The position numbers and the translations under genes are program-made. From CAVVUC01 sp963751395 (GTDB lineage Bacteria > Verrucomicrobiota > Verrucomicrobiia > Chthoniobacterales > Chthoniobacteraceae), in assembly GCA_963751395.1 (NCBI GenBank), contig CAVVUC010000004.1, positions 744,001-808,000 of the forward strand: a stretch of 64,000 nucleotides of DNA, written 5' to 3'. A model generated the notes under the pieces. The model ran no database searches and had not been told where the DNA came from. It saw only the letters and a program-made list of their open reading frames with translations. Positions 54,819 to 61,998 of this stretch are shown here, piece after piece. Within the stretch, counting starts at the first letter, position 1. Every line of letters starts with the position of its first letter.

Positions 54819-56599
54819 GTTTCCATCTCCGTCTCGGTTTCGCGCGGCAGTTCGATGAAAAACGTCGAACCACTGCAGGGCTCGGACTCAGCCCAGATTT
54901 TTCCATGCAATTTGTCGAGCAGCTTCTTCGCAATCGCCAGCCCGGCTCCCGTCCCTTCGAAGTCCTCCGCGCGCACAAGCCTGTTGAACAACCCGAAGAT
55001 GCGGTCGTGGTATCTCATGTCGAACCCGACTCCGTTGTCCGAGATCGAGATGCGATAGGTCTCGTCTTTCTGCTCGCCGCGAAGGCGGATGCGCGGCGGG
55101 TTGCTGTGGCGGGTGTATTTGAGCGCGTTGTCGAGGAGGTTCGTGAGCACCTGCAGAAGTCCCCGCTCCCAGGTGTGGATCGTCGAAAATGGAATCGACA
55201 CATCGATCTCGACGCCCCGGTCAAGGACCTCCTGGCTGCGATCCTTCAAAATCCCGTCAATCAGCTTCGCCACGTTCACATCCGTGAGTTTTGGCGACTC
55301 CGTGTCGAGCCGCGAGTAGAGCAGCAGATCTTCGATCAGCCGGTCGAGATTGCCCGCCGCCGTCAGGATTTGGCTGGTGCAAAAATGGGCGCGCTCCGAC
55401 AACCCTTCGCCGTGATGCCGCTTAAGCTCGAGCGCGTAGCCGGAGATGCCCCGCAGCGGCGTCTTCAGATCGTGCGAAACCGTGTAGGCGAACGCCTTCA
55501 ACTCATTGTTCGTGGCCCGCAGCAACTGCTCGGAGCGTTTGATCTCGGTGATGTCCTTCGCCACAAACATGAAGCCTGTTATCCGGCCCGCCTCGTCGCG
55601 CATGGCGGTCACCGCCGAACTGCCAGTCAACTGGCTTCCGTCCTTGCGAACGAACGTCCACTCGCGCTCGACCACCTCGCCACGCCGGGCAGTTTCCACG
55701 AGCACATCGAGCCCGTTGAGCAGCCTTCCGCTTTTCGCATACATTCTCTTCGCCTCGGCGACGACTTCTGAATCGAGAAAGAAATCCATCGCCAACATTT
55801 TCCCCACCACCTCGCTCCCCGGGCAGCCGAGCATCCTCTCGGCTCCGGCGTTGAAGAACGTGATCGACCCATGCATGTCGGTTGCAATGAGCGCGACCGG
55901 CGTGGAGGCATTCAGCACGGCTGCCAGTTTCGTATTCGTTTCCGCAAGCCTCACCTCGATCCGCCGCCGTCTCGCGATGTCTCGCCGGATCATCCACAGC
56001 GCCACGCTCACAAACGCGAAGGCGAGCAGGCTTCCTGCGATGATGACCCCTTTGGCAAGTTGCGAACTTCGGCGCGCACGTTCCTGCCGCTGCTTCAACA
56101 GTTCACGCTCTTTGTTTTCCATCTCGGAAATGGAGTCGCGCACCTTGTCGAGCAAGGCCTTGCCTCGTTCCGCGAGCGTCGTCTGGTCCTCGGCCTCGAG
56201 TCCTTCTTTTCGGCGCTCGAAGGCTTTTTTCGCGAACGCCACCTCCTCCGCGATGATCGGCTCCAGTGCATCGAGCTGTTTCTTCTCGCTGGCGTCGCCG
56301 GCTGTCAGATCCCTCAGCCGGAGAAACGTCTCATTCACATTTTTGACACCCTCATAGTAAGGCTCAAGGTAGCGGTCCGGCCCGGCGAGCGCGAGACTGC
56401 GCTGCCCGGTTTCCGCGCAATGGACTGACGAGACAACGCTCTCGAGATGGAAGAGAACCTCGCCCGTGTGCTCGAACCATTGCGCGTCTTTGTCGAGCCC
56501 CTCGATGCTGCGGTAGCCCGCCAGCCCGACGACAGCGAGGATGACCAGCGCCACGACAAATCCCGCCACTATTTTCTGTTCCACCGTGAGTTTCTTCAT
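54815..56599 (-). CDS. Membrane histidine kinase: CHASE3-like sensor, PAS, HisKA, HATPase
   Basis: 594 residues from ATG 56599 (the frame is open further upstream but lies inside the TPR gene region). Two membrane helices, about 9-28 and 184-204, flank a helical periplasmic sensor of 155 residues, with ETGQRSLALAGPDRYLEPYYEG as in CHASE3 domains. PAS about 222-350 (NASTPVALIATDMHGSITFFNAGAERMLG). HisKA phospho-His H376 in AFAYTVSHDLKTPLRGISGYA. HATPase with LTNLLDNALKYT and FEGTGAGLAIAKKLLDKLHGKI, all boxes present. It overlaps the Rcp1-type regulator by 4 bp. It lies 14 bases after the TPR gene. Confidence 0.9.
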   Translation of the reverse strand: MKKLTVEQKIVAGFVVALVILAVVGLAGYRSIEGLDKDAQWFEHTGEVLFHLESVVSSVHCAETGQRSLALAGPDRYLEPYYEGVKNVNETFLRLRDLTAGDASEKKQLDALEPIIAEEVAFAKKAFERRKEGLEAEDQTTLAERGKALLDKVRDSISEMENKERELLKQRQERARRSSQLAKGVIIAGSLLAFAFVSVALWMIRRDIARRRRIEVRLAETNTKLAAVLNASTPVALIATDMHGSITFFNAGAERMLGCPGSEVVGKMLAMDFFLDSEVVAEAKRMYAKSGRLLNGLDVLVETARRGEVVEREWTFVRKDGSQLTGSSAVTAMRDEAGRITGFMFVAKDITEIKRSEQLLRATNNELKAFAYTVSHDLKTPLRGISGYALELKRHHGEGLSERAHFCTSQILTAAGNLDRLIEDLLLYSRLDTESPKLTDVNVAKLIDGILKDRSQEVLDRGVEIDVSIPFSTIHTWERGLLQVLTNLLDNALKYTRHSNPPRIRLRGEQKDETYRISISDNGVGFDMRYHDRIFGLFNRLVRAEDFEGTGAGLAIAKKLLDKLHGKIWAESEPCSGSTFFIELPRETETEMET

Positions 56600-56613
56600 T
56601 CTCTGCGGTTCAT

Positions 56614-57486
56614 TTACAACGCGTTGATTTTTTGCTCGAGCGCCGCGGCCTTGCGCTCCCTGCCTTCTGCACGCAACAGATCCGCATAGTTTTGCCCGAT
56701 GGTCTTGTATTGGTCCACATCCAGCGTGGATTGTTTCTCCAGCAGCGCGAGTGCCTCCTGGTAATTGGTTGCGGCCTCTTTGAACTGACCTTGCGCGTGA
56801 AACCACACCGCCAGATTGCTGAGCGATTGCGCCACTTCGGGGTGGTTGTTTCCAAACAGGTTTCTGCGCATGTTCAACGCCCGCCAGTGCATGTCTCCCG
56901 CCTTGTCGTATTCGCCTGCGTCCGTATAAAAAACACCGAGGTTGTTCAACAGCGAGGCGGTGTCCGGATGTTCCGCACGATGGATCTTTTGATAAATGGA
57001 GAGGGCGTGCAGATACATGGTCTCAGCCTTGCCGAATTGCTTGTGTGCTTTGTAAATCATCGCGAGGTTGTTGATCAACGTCGCCAGCGTAAGGCTTTCG
57101 GGGCCATTCAACTTTTCCACCAGAGGAAGCGCCTCCTCGTAGTAGCGCATCGCATCCTCCTCGTGCCCCAGGGCGTCGTGGATCAGCGCCAGATTCGAAG
57201 TCACGCGTGCGAGTGCCGCTTCGTCCCGGGGTTCCCATTCGCAATAAATGTCATGCGCCTCCCAGCAGAGTGGTTCGGCTTTTTTGAACTCGCCCGCCTC
57301 CTTGTAAAGTTCTCCCAGCTTGTCCGCCGTCTTCGCCAGCCGCAGATCGTTCTCCACGAACGCACGACGTGCCACCTCGATCGCCTTCTCGGCGACGTTG
57401 ATGGCGTCGCTCAGACGTCGCTCGGCCCGAAGCATGTCCGTGTTCGTATCGAGCACGCTCCAGAGATGGGAATCGGCTTTGGCCAT
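56614..57486 (-). CDS. TPR protein (kinesin-light-chain-type repeats) heading the signalling cluster
   Basis: 290 residues, no signal peptide. About six tetratricopeptide repeats of the 42-residue TPR_10/KLC type: LVEKLNGPESLTLATLINNLAMIYKAHKQFGKAETMYLHALSIYQKI, EHPDTASLLNNLGVFYTDAGEYDKAGDM, NHPEVAQSLSNLAVWFHAQGQFKEAATNYQEAL. It could be a scaffold for the kinases that follow. It is the first gene of the minus-strand cluster; the 147-bp gap to ubiD (57487-57633) is divergent and should have both promoters. Confidence 0.82.
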   Translation of the reverse strand: MAKADSHLWSVLDTNTDMLRAERRLSDAINVAEKAIEVARRAFVENDLRLAKTADKLGELYKEAGEFKKAEPLCWEAHDIYCEWEPRDEAALARVTSNLALIHDALGHEEDAMRYYEEALPLVEKLNGPESLTLATLINNLAMIYKAHKQFGKAETMYLHALSIYQKIHRAEHPDTASLLNNLGVFYTDAGEYDKAGDMHWRALNMRRNLFGNNHPEVAQSLSNLAVWFHAQGQFKEAATNYQEALALLEKQSTLDVDQYKTIGQNYADLLRAEGRERKAAALEQKINAL

Positions 57487-57633
57487 CGAAATCTAACCGA
57501 TCATGCGTTGGCGCAATTATCAACGTGAAACACGGGCATGGAATCCGGAAAGCGGAAGGATTTCGCCTTTGTCTTGTGTGCGGTCGCCGCAAAAGTTGTT
57601 GCATCGGGCGCATCCCAACTTCGATATACCCAT

Positions 57634-59180
57634 GTGGCCTACTCATCCTTTTCGGAATTCGTCGCCGCGCTCGAAAAAGCCGGTGAACTCAAGCGCATCA
57701 CCGGGCCGGTCGCGACCGAACTCGAGATCACCGAACTTGCTGATCGCGAAATGAAATCGCCCGGGGGCGGCAAGGCGCTGCTCATCGAGAAGCCGACGGT
57801 CAACGGCGAGGTGTCGCCCTTTCCCGTGGCCATCAACACCATGGGCTCGTGGAAACGCATGGCGATGGCGATGAACGCGGAGTCCGTGGATGCCGCCGCC
57901 GCCGAGCTGGGCGCGCTCATGAAAGCCAAACCGCCAACCTCGCTCCGTGAAACGATGAAGCTCCTCGGCCAGGCGATCGAACTCCGCCACGCCCGCCCCA
58001 GGCTGGTGAAAGACGGCCCGTGCAAGGAAAGCGTCCACAAATTCGACGCCCCCCCTCCCGCACCGAGCCGTGGCCAAAAGCGCCCGATGTGAATGATTCG
58101 TCATTCGTCATTCGTCATTCGTCATTCGCGTCACCAACCCTGCTGAATCTTCCAATCCTAAAGTCATGGCCATTGGATGGCGGAAGATTTGTTACCCTGC
58201 CCTGTGTGGTGACGCGCGACCCCGACACCGGCGAGCGCAACGTCGGCATGTATCGCATCCAGATTTACGACAACCGCACCACCGGCATGCACTGGCAGCT
58301 CCAGAAGGTCGCCGCACGCCACGGCCGCCGCTATTACGAAAGGGGCGAGCGCATGCCCGTCAGCATCTTCATCGGCGGCGATCCAATGTTTCCCTTCGCC
58401 GCCACCGCGCCATTGCCCGATGGCCTCGACGAATTCCTCCTCGCCGGTTACCTCCGCAAGAAATCCGTCGAACTCGTCAAATGCGAGACCAACGACCTCG
58501 AAGTCCCCGCCAACGCCGACTTCGTCATCGAAGGCTACGTTGACCCGACCGAGCCGCTCCGCGACGAAGGCCCGTTCGGCGACCACACCGGCTACTACAC
58601 GTTGCCCGAGCCGTATCCCGTCTTCCACGTCACCGCCATCACGCACCGCAAGGACGCCGTGTATCCCGCCACCATCGTCGGCATTCCGCCGATGGAAGAC
58701 TTCTACATCGGCGGCGCGTCGGTGAAACTCTTCCTGCCCATCTTCAAGATGAACTTCCCCGAGATCGTGGACATCGCGCTGCCGGCGGAGGGCGTCTTCC
58801 ACAACCTCGTCTTCGTGAGCATCAAGAAGACCTACCCGATGCAGGCCTACAAAATCATGCACGGTCTTTGGGGCATGGGGCAGATGATGTTCACCAAATA
58901 CATCATCGTGGTGGACGACGACGTGGATGTGCACAACACCAGCGAAGTCCTCTTCCGCCTCTGCGCCAACACCGATCCGCAACGCGACAGCCTCTTCACC
59001 AAAGGCCCGTCCGACGTGCTCGATCATGCCACCAGCGAAATCGCCAGCGGCAGCAAACTCGGCATCGACGCGACGAAGAAATTGCCGGGCGAAGGTTTCA
59101 AACGCCCCTGGCCGCCGCTGATCAAGATGGATGAAAGTGTGCGAAGAAAAATTGACGCGTTATTAGGAGGAAAACCGTGA
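57634..59180 (+). CDS. ubiD: UbiD-family decarboxylase, interrupted by a repeat element and frameshift
   Basis: Start GTG 57634 yields VAYSSFSEFVAALEKAGELKRITGPVATELEITELADREM, the normal UbiD N-terminus. Frame one runs to GPCKESVHKFDA (about 58050); the next part, LLNLPILKSWPLDGGRFVTLPCVVTRDPDTGERNVGMYRIQIYDNRTTGMHW, resumes in another frame near 58135. Between them lies foreign sequence with four ATTCGTC heptamers and a stop (58092). The rest is complete: VSIFIGGDP, DLEVPANADFVIEGYV, GPFGDHTGYYTLPEPYPVFHV, EDFYIGGAS, GIDATKKLPGEGFKRPWPPLIKMD. The family uses prenylated FMN from UbiX for reversible decarboxylation of aromatic acids in ubiquinone or menaquinone (futalosine) synthesis. The E, R residues of the active site are present in part two. 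It is likely inactive as written. Confidence 0.82.
58096..58128 (+). repeat. Tandem heptamer ATTCGTC inside ubiD
   Basis: Four complete ATTCGTC units (58096-58123) and one partial (58124-58128) lie in tandem. The same heptamer forms the right part of the element at 13574-13710. It marks the insert that splits ubiD. Confidence 0.85.
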
Positions 59181-59278
59181 AACCGAAATCACTCGTCGCA
59201 CCGAAGCAAACGCAAAGGCAGAACATGTATGCCGCCGTGAAGGCGAAGGTGGAAAAACTTTTCGGAGGAATCGCGTGA
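59177..59278 (+). CDS. 33-residue ORF coupled to ubiD, with strong ribosome site
   Basis: A GTG at 59177 overlaps the ubiD stop (GTGA) and is preceded at 59165-59170 by AGGAGG, one of the few perfect Shine-Dalgarno sequences in the window. The product ends AAVKAKVEKLFGGIA. This end looks like the C-terminus of a UbiD-type protein (compare the fragment at 61825), so it might be a remnant of a duplicated ubiD tail rather than a new gene. The strong ribosome site makes translation plausible. Confidence 0.4.
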   Translation: MKPKSLVAPKQTQRQNMYAAVKAKVEKLFGGIA

Positions 59279-59335
59279 ACCCGCGACGCTGGTCGCGAAC
59301 AATCCCAAGCCCACGCGGTAACGCGCGGCATCGGC

Positions 59336-59564
59336 CAATCCCAAAGGGATTGCGTCCTCCAGCCCAAGGTTGCGAGGAACGAGCTACCTTGGGTCACGAT
59401 TCACAAATGGAAATCAACCACAACGGGGTTGTGACCAAACTCGTTCGATTGGCGTCGCGACGAATTTGCCGCAACCGCGTTGCGGTTGTTCCCATTTTGC
59501 CACGTTCACCCAAGGTAGGCGCTGCGCCAACCTTGGGCTGGAGGCCACAATCCCTTTGGGATTG
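59336..59564. repeat. REP-like composite inverted repeat, unit A
   Basis: The left arm (59336-59394) starts CAATCCCAAAGGGATTG and ends CTACCTTGGGT. The right arm (59508-59564) is its near-complete reverse complement. Two smaller palindromes are between them: CACAAC-GGG-GTTGTG (59419-59433) and CAACCGC-GTT-GCGGTTG (59472-59488). So each unit holds four hairpins in one large inverted repeat. The right arm has a GGCGCTGCGCC variant in place of the GCTCGT-CCTCGC block. Confidence 0.85.
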
Positions 59565-59620
59565 TTCGCGCCCGAACGCGATTCGATTTCACCACACCGC
59601 CATGCGCTCGCGCAGTCCGA

Positions 59621-59852
59621 GAATCCCAACGGGATTCCGTCCCAAAGCCCAGGGTTGCGAGGCACGAGCTACCCTGGGAAAACGTCCGAAGAAAATCACA
59701 ACCCCAACGGGGTTGTGGCCGTTTTCACACGCGCGCCAAACGAAAACGAATTGCCGCAACCGCGTTGCGGTTGGGAATGTTTGTTGAACGATGACCCAGG
59801 GTAGCTCGTTCCTCGCAACCCTGGGCTGGAAGACACAATCCCCTTGGGATTG
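59621..59852. repeat. REP-like composite inverted repeat, unit B
   Basis: This unit has the same order as unit A: left arm 59621-59678 (GAATCCCAACGGGATTC to CTACCCTGGG), palindrome CACAACCCC-AAC-GGGGTTGTG (59697-59717), palindrome CAACCGC-GTT-GCGGTTG (59757-59773, identical to that in unit A), right arm 59794-59852. Arm bases differ from unit A by compensated changes (AAGG to AGGG with CCTT to CCCT), which means the pairing is kept by selection. It ends 67 bases before the transposase start. Confidence 0.85.
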
Positions 59853-59918
59853 AAAACCGCTGCCGCCTCACACTGATTCGCGCTCGCAAACGCCACTACG
59901 ATTCACCATCCTTCCCCC

Positions 59919-60374
59919 ATGCCACAATCGCTTTCCGCCGTTTATATTCATCTCGTCTTCTCCACCAAAGACCGCCGACCGCTCCTGCGCGACAAACCGA
60001 CGCGCGATGCGCTTCATTCGTATCTCGGCGGCGTCTCCAAACAACTCGATTGCCCGCCCATTCTCGTCGGCGGCGTGGAAGACCACGTCCATCTGCTCGC
60101 GCGTTTCGCGCGCACCCTCACGCAGGCCGAATGGGTGAAGGAATTGAAGCGCGTCTCGAATCTCTGGCTGAAGGAGCGCGGTCGCGATTACGCCGACTTC
60201 GAATGGCAAGGCGGCTACGCGGATTTCTCCGTGAGCCAATCCAATCTCGAACAGGTCAAGCAATACATCGCCGGCCAAGAGGAGCATCATCGCAAGGTTG
60301 GATTCCAAGACGAGTTGCGCGCGTTGTTGAAACGGCACGAAATCGAATGGGACGAGAAATACGTTTGGGATTGA
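59919..60374 (+). mobile_element. REP-associated IS200-like tyrosine transposase (RAYT, Y1 family) with coding region
   Basis: 151 residues. The Y1/HUH core has the metal-binding His pair in EDHVHLLA (H56, H58) and the nucleophile Tyr Y116 in EQVKQYIAGQEEHH, with AVYIHLVFSTKDRRPLL at the N-terminus and YADFEWQGGYADFSVS before the Tyr helix, all typical of transposase_17/Y1_Tnp. Length equals that of single-domain RAYT proteins. It is flanked by palindromic repeats on both sides (units A, B and C), the layout of REP/RAYT modules known in gammaproteobacteria. No TnpB and no IS ends of another type are seen. The last ten bases of the gene (TTTGGGATTG) equal the end of the repeat arms. RAYTs nick and join REP hairpins; they move repeats rather than themselves. 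Confidence 0.88.
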
Positions 60375-60399
60375 ATCGTCGCCGGCGAAGGATTCGCCA

Positions 60400-60510
60400 C
60401 AACCGCGTTGCGGTTGAATTCACTTTTGAACCGACACCCAAGGTAGCTCGTGCCTCGCAACCTTGGGCTGGAGGCCACAATCCCTTTGGGATTGCCGCAA
60501 CGCGGTTGCG
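60400..60510. repeat. REP-like repeat, half unit C after the transposase
   Basis: It has the palindrome CAACCGC-GTT-GCGGTTG (60400-60416), the right arm 60436-60494 (ACCCAAGGTAGCTCGT to CCCTTTGGGATTG), and an extra palindrome CGCAAC-GCG-GTTGCG (60496-60510). The left arm and the first palindrome are missing. The arm is nearly identical to the right arm of unit B. Confidence 0.8.
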
Positions 60511-60577
60511 ACCCATCCGTTCCCACCCGTGCCCATGACGAACTGTTGTTGCGTCTGCAACAAAGGTTTGCACAGGG

Positions 60578-60790
60578 CTATTCGGGCTTGAACGTGCGCA
60601 GTTGCCGGCCGGCGTCGCGCAGCACTTCCACCCGCCGCCGCCACGCCGGTTGCCCCAGATAATCGGACGGCAGTATCCGGCCCGGCAGCAGCGGATCGTG
60701 CGTCACCGCGTCCAGCCACGCCTCGCGCCCCGCCGCCGCCCACCACAACAACGCCTTCCCCGCGCGCAGCTCCGCAGCGCGCGGGAAACA
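60578..60790 (-). pseudogene. PaaX-like regulator, C-terminal remnant
   Basis: One minus-strand frame reads LRAGKALLWWAAAG, WLDAVTHDPLLPGRILPSDYLGQPAWRRR and DAGRQLRTFKPE followed by a stop at 60578. DPLLP-LLPSDYLG and the rest are like the C-terminal domain of PaaX-family repressors. There is no room upstream for the N-terminal HTH, because the VapB promoter starts there. It is a truncated gene, cut off by events linked to the toxin-antitoxin pair or repeats. Confidence 0.45.
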
Positions 60791-60796
60791 TCACTT

Positions 60797-60836
60797 GATA
60801 TGGGCAGCCATCTATGCAACTATGGGTCGCCATATC
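60797..60836 (+). promoter_or_regulatory. Probable VapBC operator with two ATGG-N4-CCAT sites
   Basis: Two 12-bp pseudo-palindromes, ATGGGCAGCCAT (60800-60811) and ATGGGTCGCCAT (60822-60833), lie 22 bp apart, two helical turns, just upstream of the VapB ATG at 60837. The outer ends GATATGG (60797-60803) and CCATATC (60830-60836) form a 7-bp inverted repeat. VapBC complexes repress their own operon by binding such sites. Confidence 0.6.
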
Positions 60837-61082
60837 ATGAAGACAACGATTGAAATCGCCGACGATCTTTTCGAACGCGCCCAACGGCTCGCGCGGAAGG
60901 AGAAGACCACGTTCCGCTCCTTGACCGAGCAAGGGTTGCGACTGGTTTTGAAAGAGAAACAAGGCAAACCGAAAAAACTTCCGCCACTGGTCACGGTGCG
61001 CGGCAGCGGACTGACTGATGAGTTCAAGAACGCCCCGTGGGAGAAAATCCGTGACGAAATCTACCGGGGACGCGGTGCGTGA
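60837..61082 (+). CDS. VapB-type antitoxin
   Basis: 81 residues from ATG 60837, directly after the operator repeats. The N-terminus MKTTIEIADDLFERAQRLARKEKTTFRSLTEQGLRLVL is the ribbon-helix-helix-like DNA-binding part typical of VapB antitoxins; the C-terminus with DEFKNAPWEKIRDEIYRGRG would wrap the toxin. It overlaps the toxin start by 4 bp (GTGA, 61079-61082), so antitoxin is made first. An earlier in-frame ATG (60795) would take in the operator and is rejected. Confidence 0.85.
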   Translation: MKTTIEIADDLFERAQRLARKEKTTFRSLTEQGLRLVLKEKQGKPKKLPPLVTVRGSGLTDEFKNAPWEKIRDEIYRGRGA

Positions 61083-61516
61083 TTGCGGTTGATTCCAATC
61101 TGCTGGTTTACGCGCACCGGGAGGACAGCGAATTCCACACGGCGTCCAAGGAATTGGTTGATGCCCTGCGGCATCAATCCGCGCCGTGGGCGCTTCCGTG
61201 GCCGTGCGTCCACGAATTCATCAGCATCGCGACTCATCCCGGCATCTATAAACCGGCCTCCACCCTGTCAGAAGCCTTGGGTTTTCTGGACTCCTTGTTC
61301 GCCTCACCACAATTGCACCTGTTGTCCGAAAGCTCCGGCTATTTCGACAAGCTGCGCGAAATCGCCACTGCCGCGCGGCTGAAAGGCCCGCGCATTCACG
61401 ACGCCCGAATCGCAGCACTTTGTCTTCATCACGGCGTGCGCGAGCTTTGGTCGGCGGATCGGGATTTCTCCGCGTTTCCTCAACTGACCGCGCGCAATCC
61501 GTTGGTCAAGACTTGA
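61079..61516 (+). CDS. VapC-type PIN-domain toxin ribonuclease
   Basis: 145 residues with GTG start. The PIN acidic residues are present: D5 in MIAVDSNLLVY, E46 in CVHEFISI, D108 in IHDARIAALCL, and D126/D128 in SADRDFSAF. These bind Mg and cut RNA, in known cases initiator tRNA or the sarcin-ricin loop. Genes overlap by four bases with vapB. Placed beside REP repeats and gene remnants, it is probably part of a mobile or stabilising island. Confidence 0.88.
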   Translation: MIAVDSNLLVYAHREDSEFHTASKELVDALRHQSAPWALPWPCVHEFISIATHPGIYKPASTLSEALGFLDSLFASPQLHLLSESSGYFDKLREIATAARLKGPRIHDARIAALCLHHGVRELWSADRDFSAFPQLTARNPLVKT

Positions 61517-61544
61517 ACATCGCCTTGGGGCTGGTGACAACCTT

Positions 61545-61786
61545 TTGTTGCATATCGCCGGGGTGCTCGACCACGGCTCCATGACGCGGATCGTCGTCGA
61601 GCTTTGCGCCGCCGCCGAACTCCGCCCCGGCGAGCGGGTCAGGACCCTGCGCGGTTCAATGAGCGGAACGATCGTGCGCGTGCTGGAGGATGGCCGTGTG
61701 GTCTGGCAGTCGGATTCCGGCGCGGAAATGAACGCCCTGCCCGAAAGCCTGGTCCGCGAGCAGAAAGAACAGGGCTCGATTCTCAA
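61545..61786 (+). CDS. Hypothetical SH3-like fragment
   Basis: A frame without ATG (TTG 61545 or ATG 61581) gives VVELCAAAELRPGERVRTLRGSMSGTIVRVLEDGRVVWQSDSGAEMNALPESLVRE, which looks like a KOW/SH3-type beta barrel from the C-terminus of a larger protein. No stop follows until 62127, but the sequence after about 61786 is a ubiD-like tail in another frame. It is probably a fragment. I do not recognise the parent. Confidence 0.35.
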
Positions 61787-61824
61787 CCGTGAATCCTCAA
61801 AGAACTCCCGGCAGCAAACCGGGC

Positions 61825-61935
61825 ATTTACTCGACGAAGAAGCTCCCCGGCGAAGGCTTCAAACGTGCGTGGCCGCCGCCCATCAAGATGGATGCCGAGG
61901 TGAAGGCGAAGGGGGAAACTTTTCGACTTGTAACG
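61825..61935 (+). pseudogene. Second ubiD 3'-end fragment
   Basis: The sequence encodes STKKLPGEGFKRAWPPPIKMDAEVKAK, which copies the ubiD end at 59068-59130 (ATKKLPGEGFKRPWPPLIKMD). Bases match at roughly four of five positions, so it is a diverged paralog rather than a recent copy. With two small indels it would end KVEKLFDL and a TAA. It is fused in frame with the sequence before the glycohydrolase gene and makes a false N-terminal extension there. Confidence 0.7.
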
Positions 61936-61998
61936 CATCCGCATCCAGCGCGACGGTCGGACAACTCAAGAAACGAGGTTTCAGTTTCTGGGTTTGCC

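Noticed and set aside
59281..59900. Open frames across the REP-like repeats in several frames (containing NPKGL or QPRCG)
   Set aside because: They translate the repeat units and are not genes.
59300..60510. CRISPR array
   Set aside because: The repeats are long, few, composite inverted and unevenly spaced; no cas gene is nearby.
61789..61998. 70-residue N-terminal extension of the ADP-ribosylglycohydrolase
   Set aside because: It is a ubiD tail fragment read in frame; the family starts at MDDQLT.
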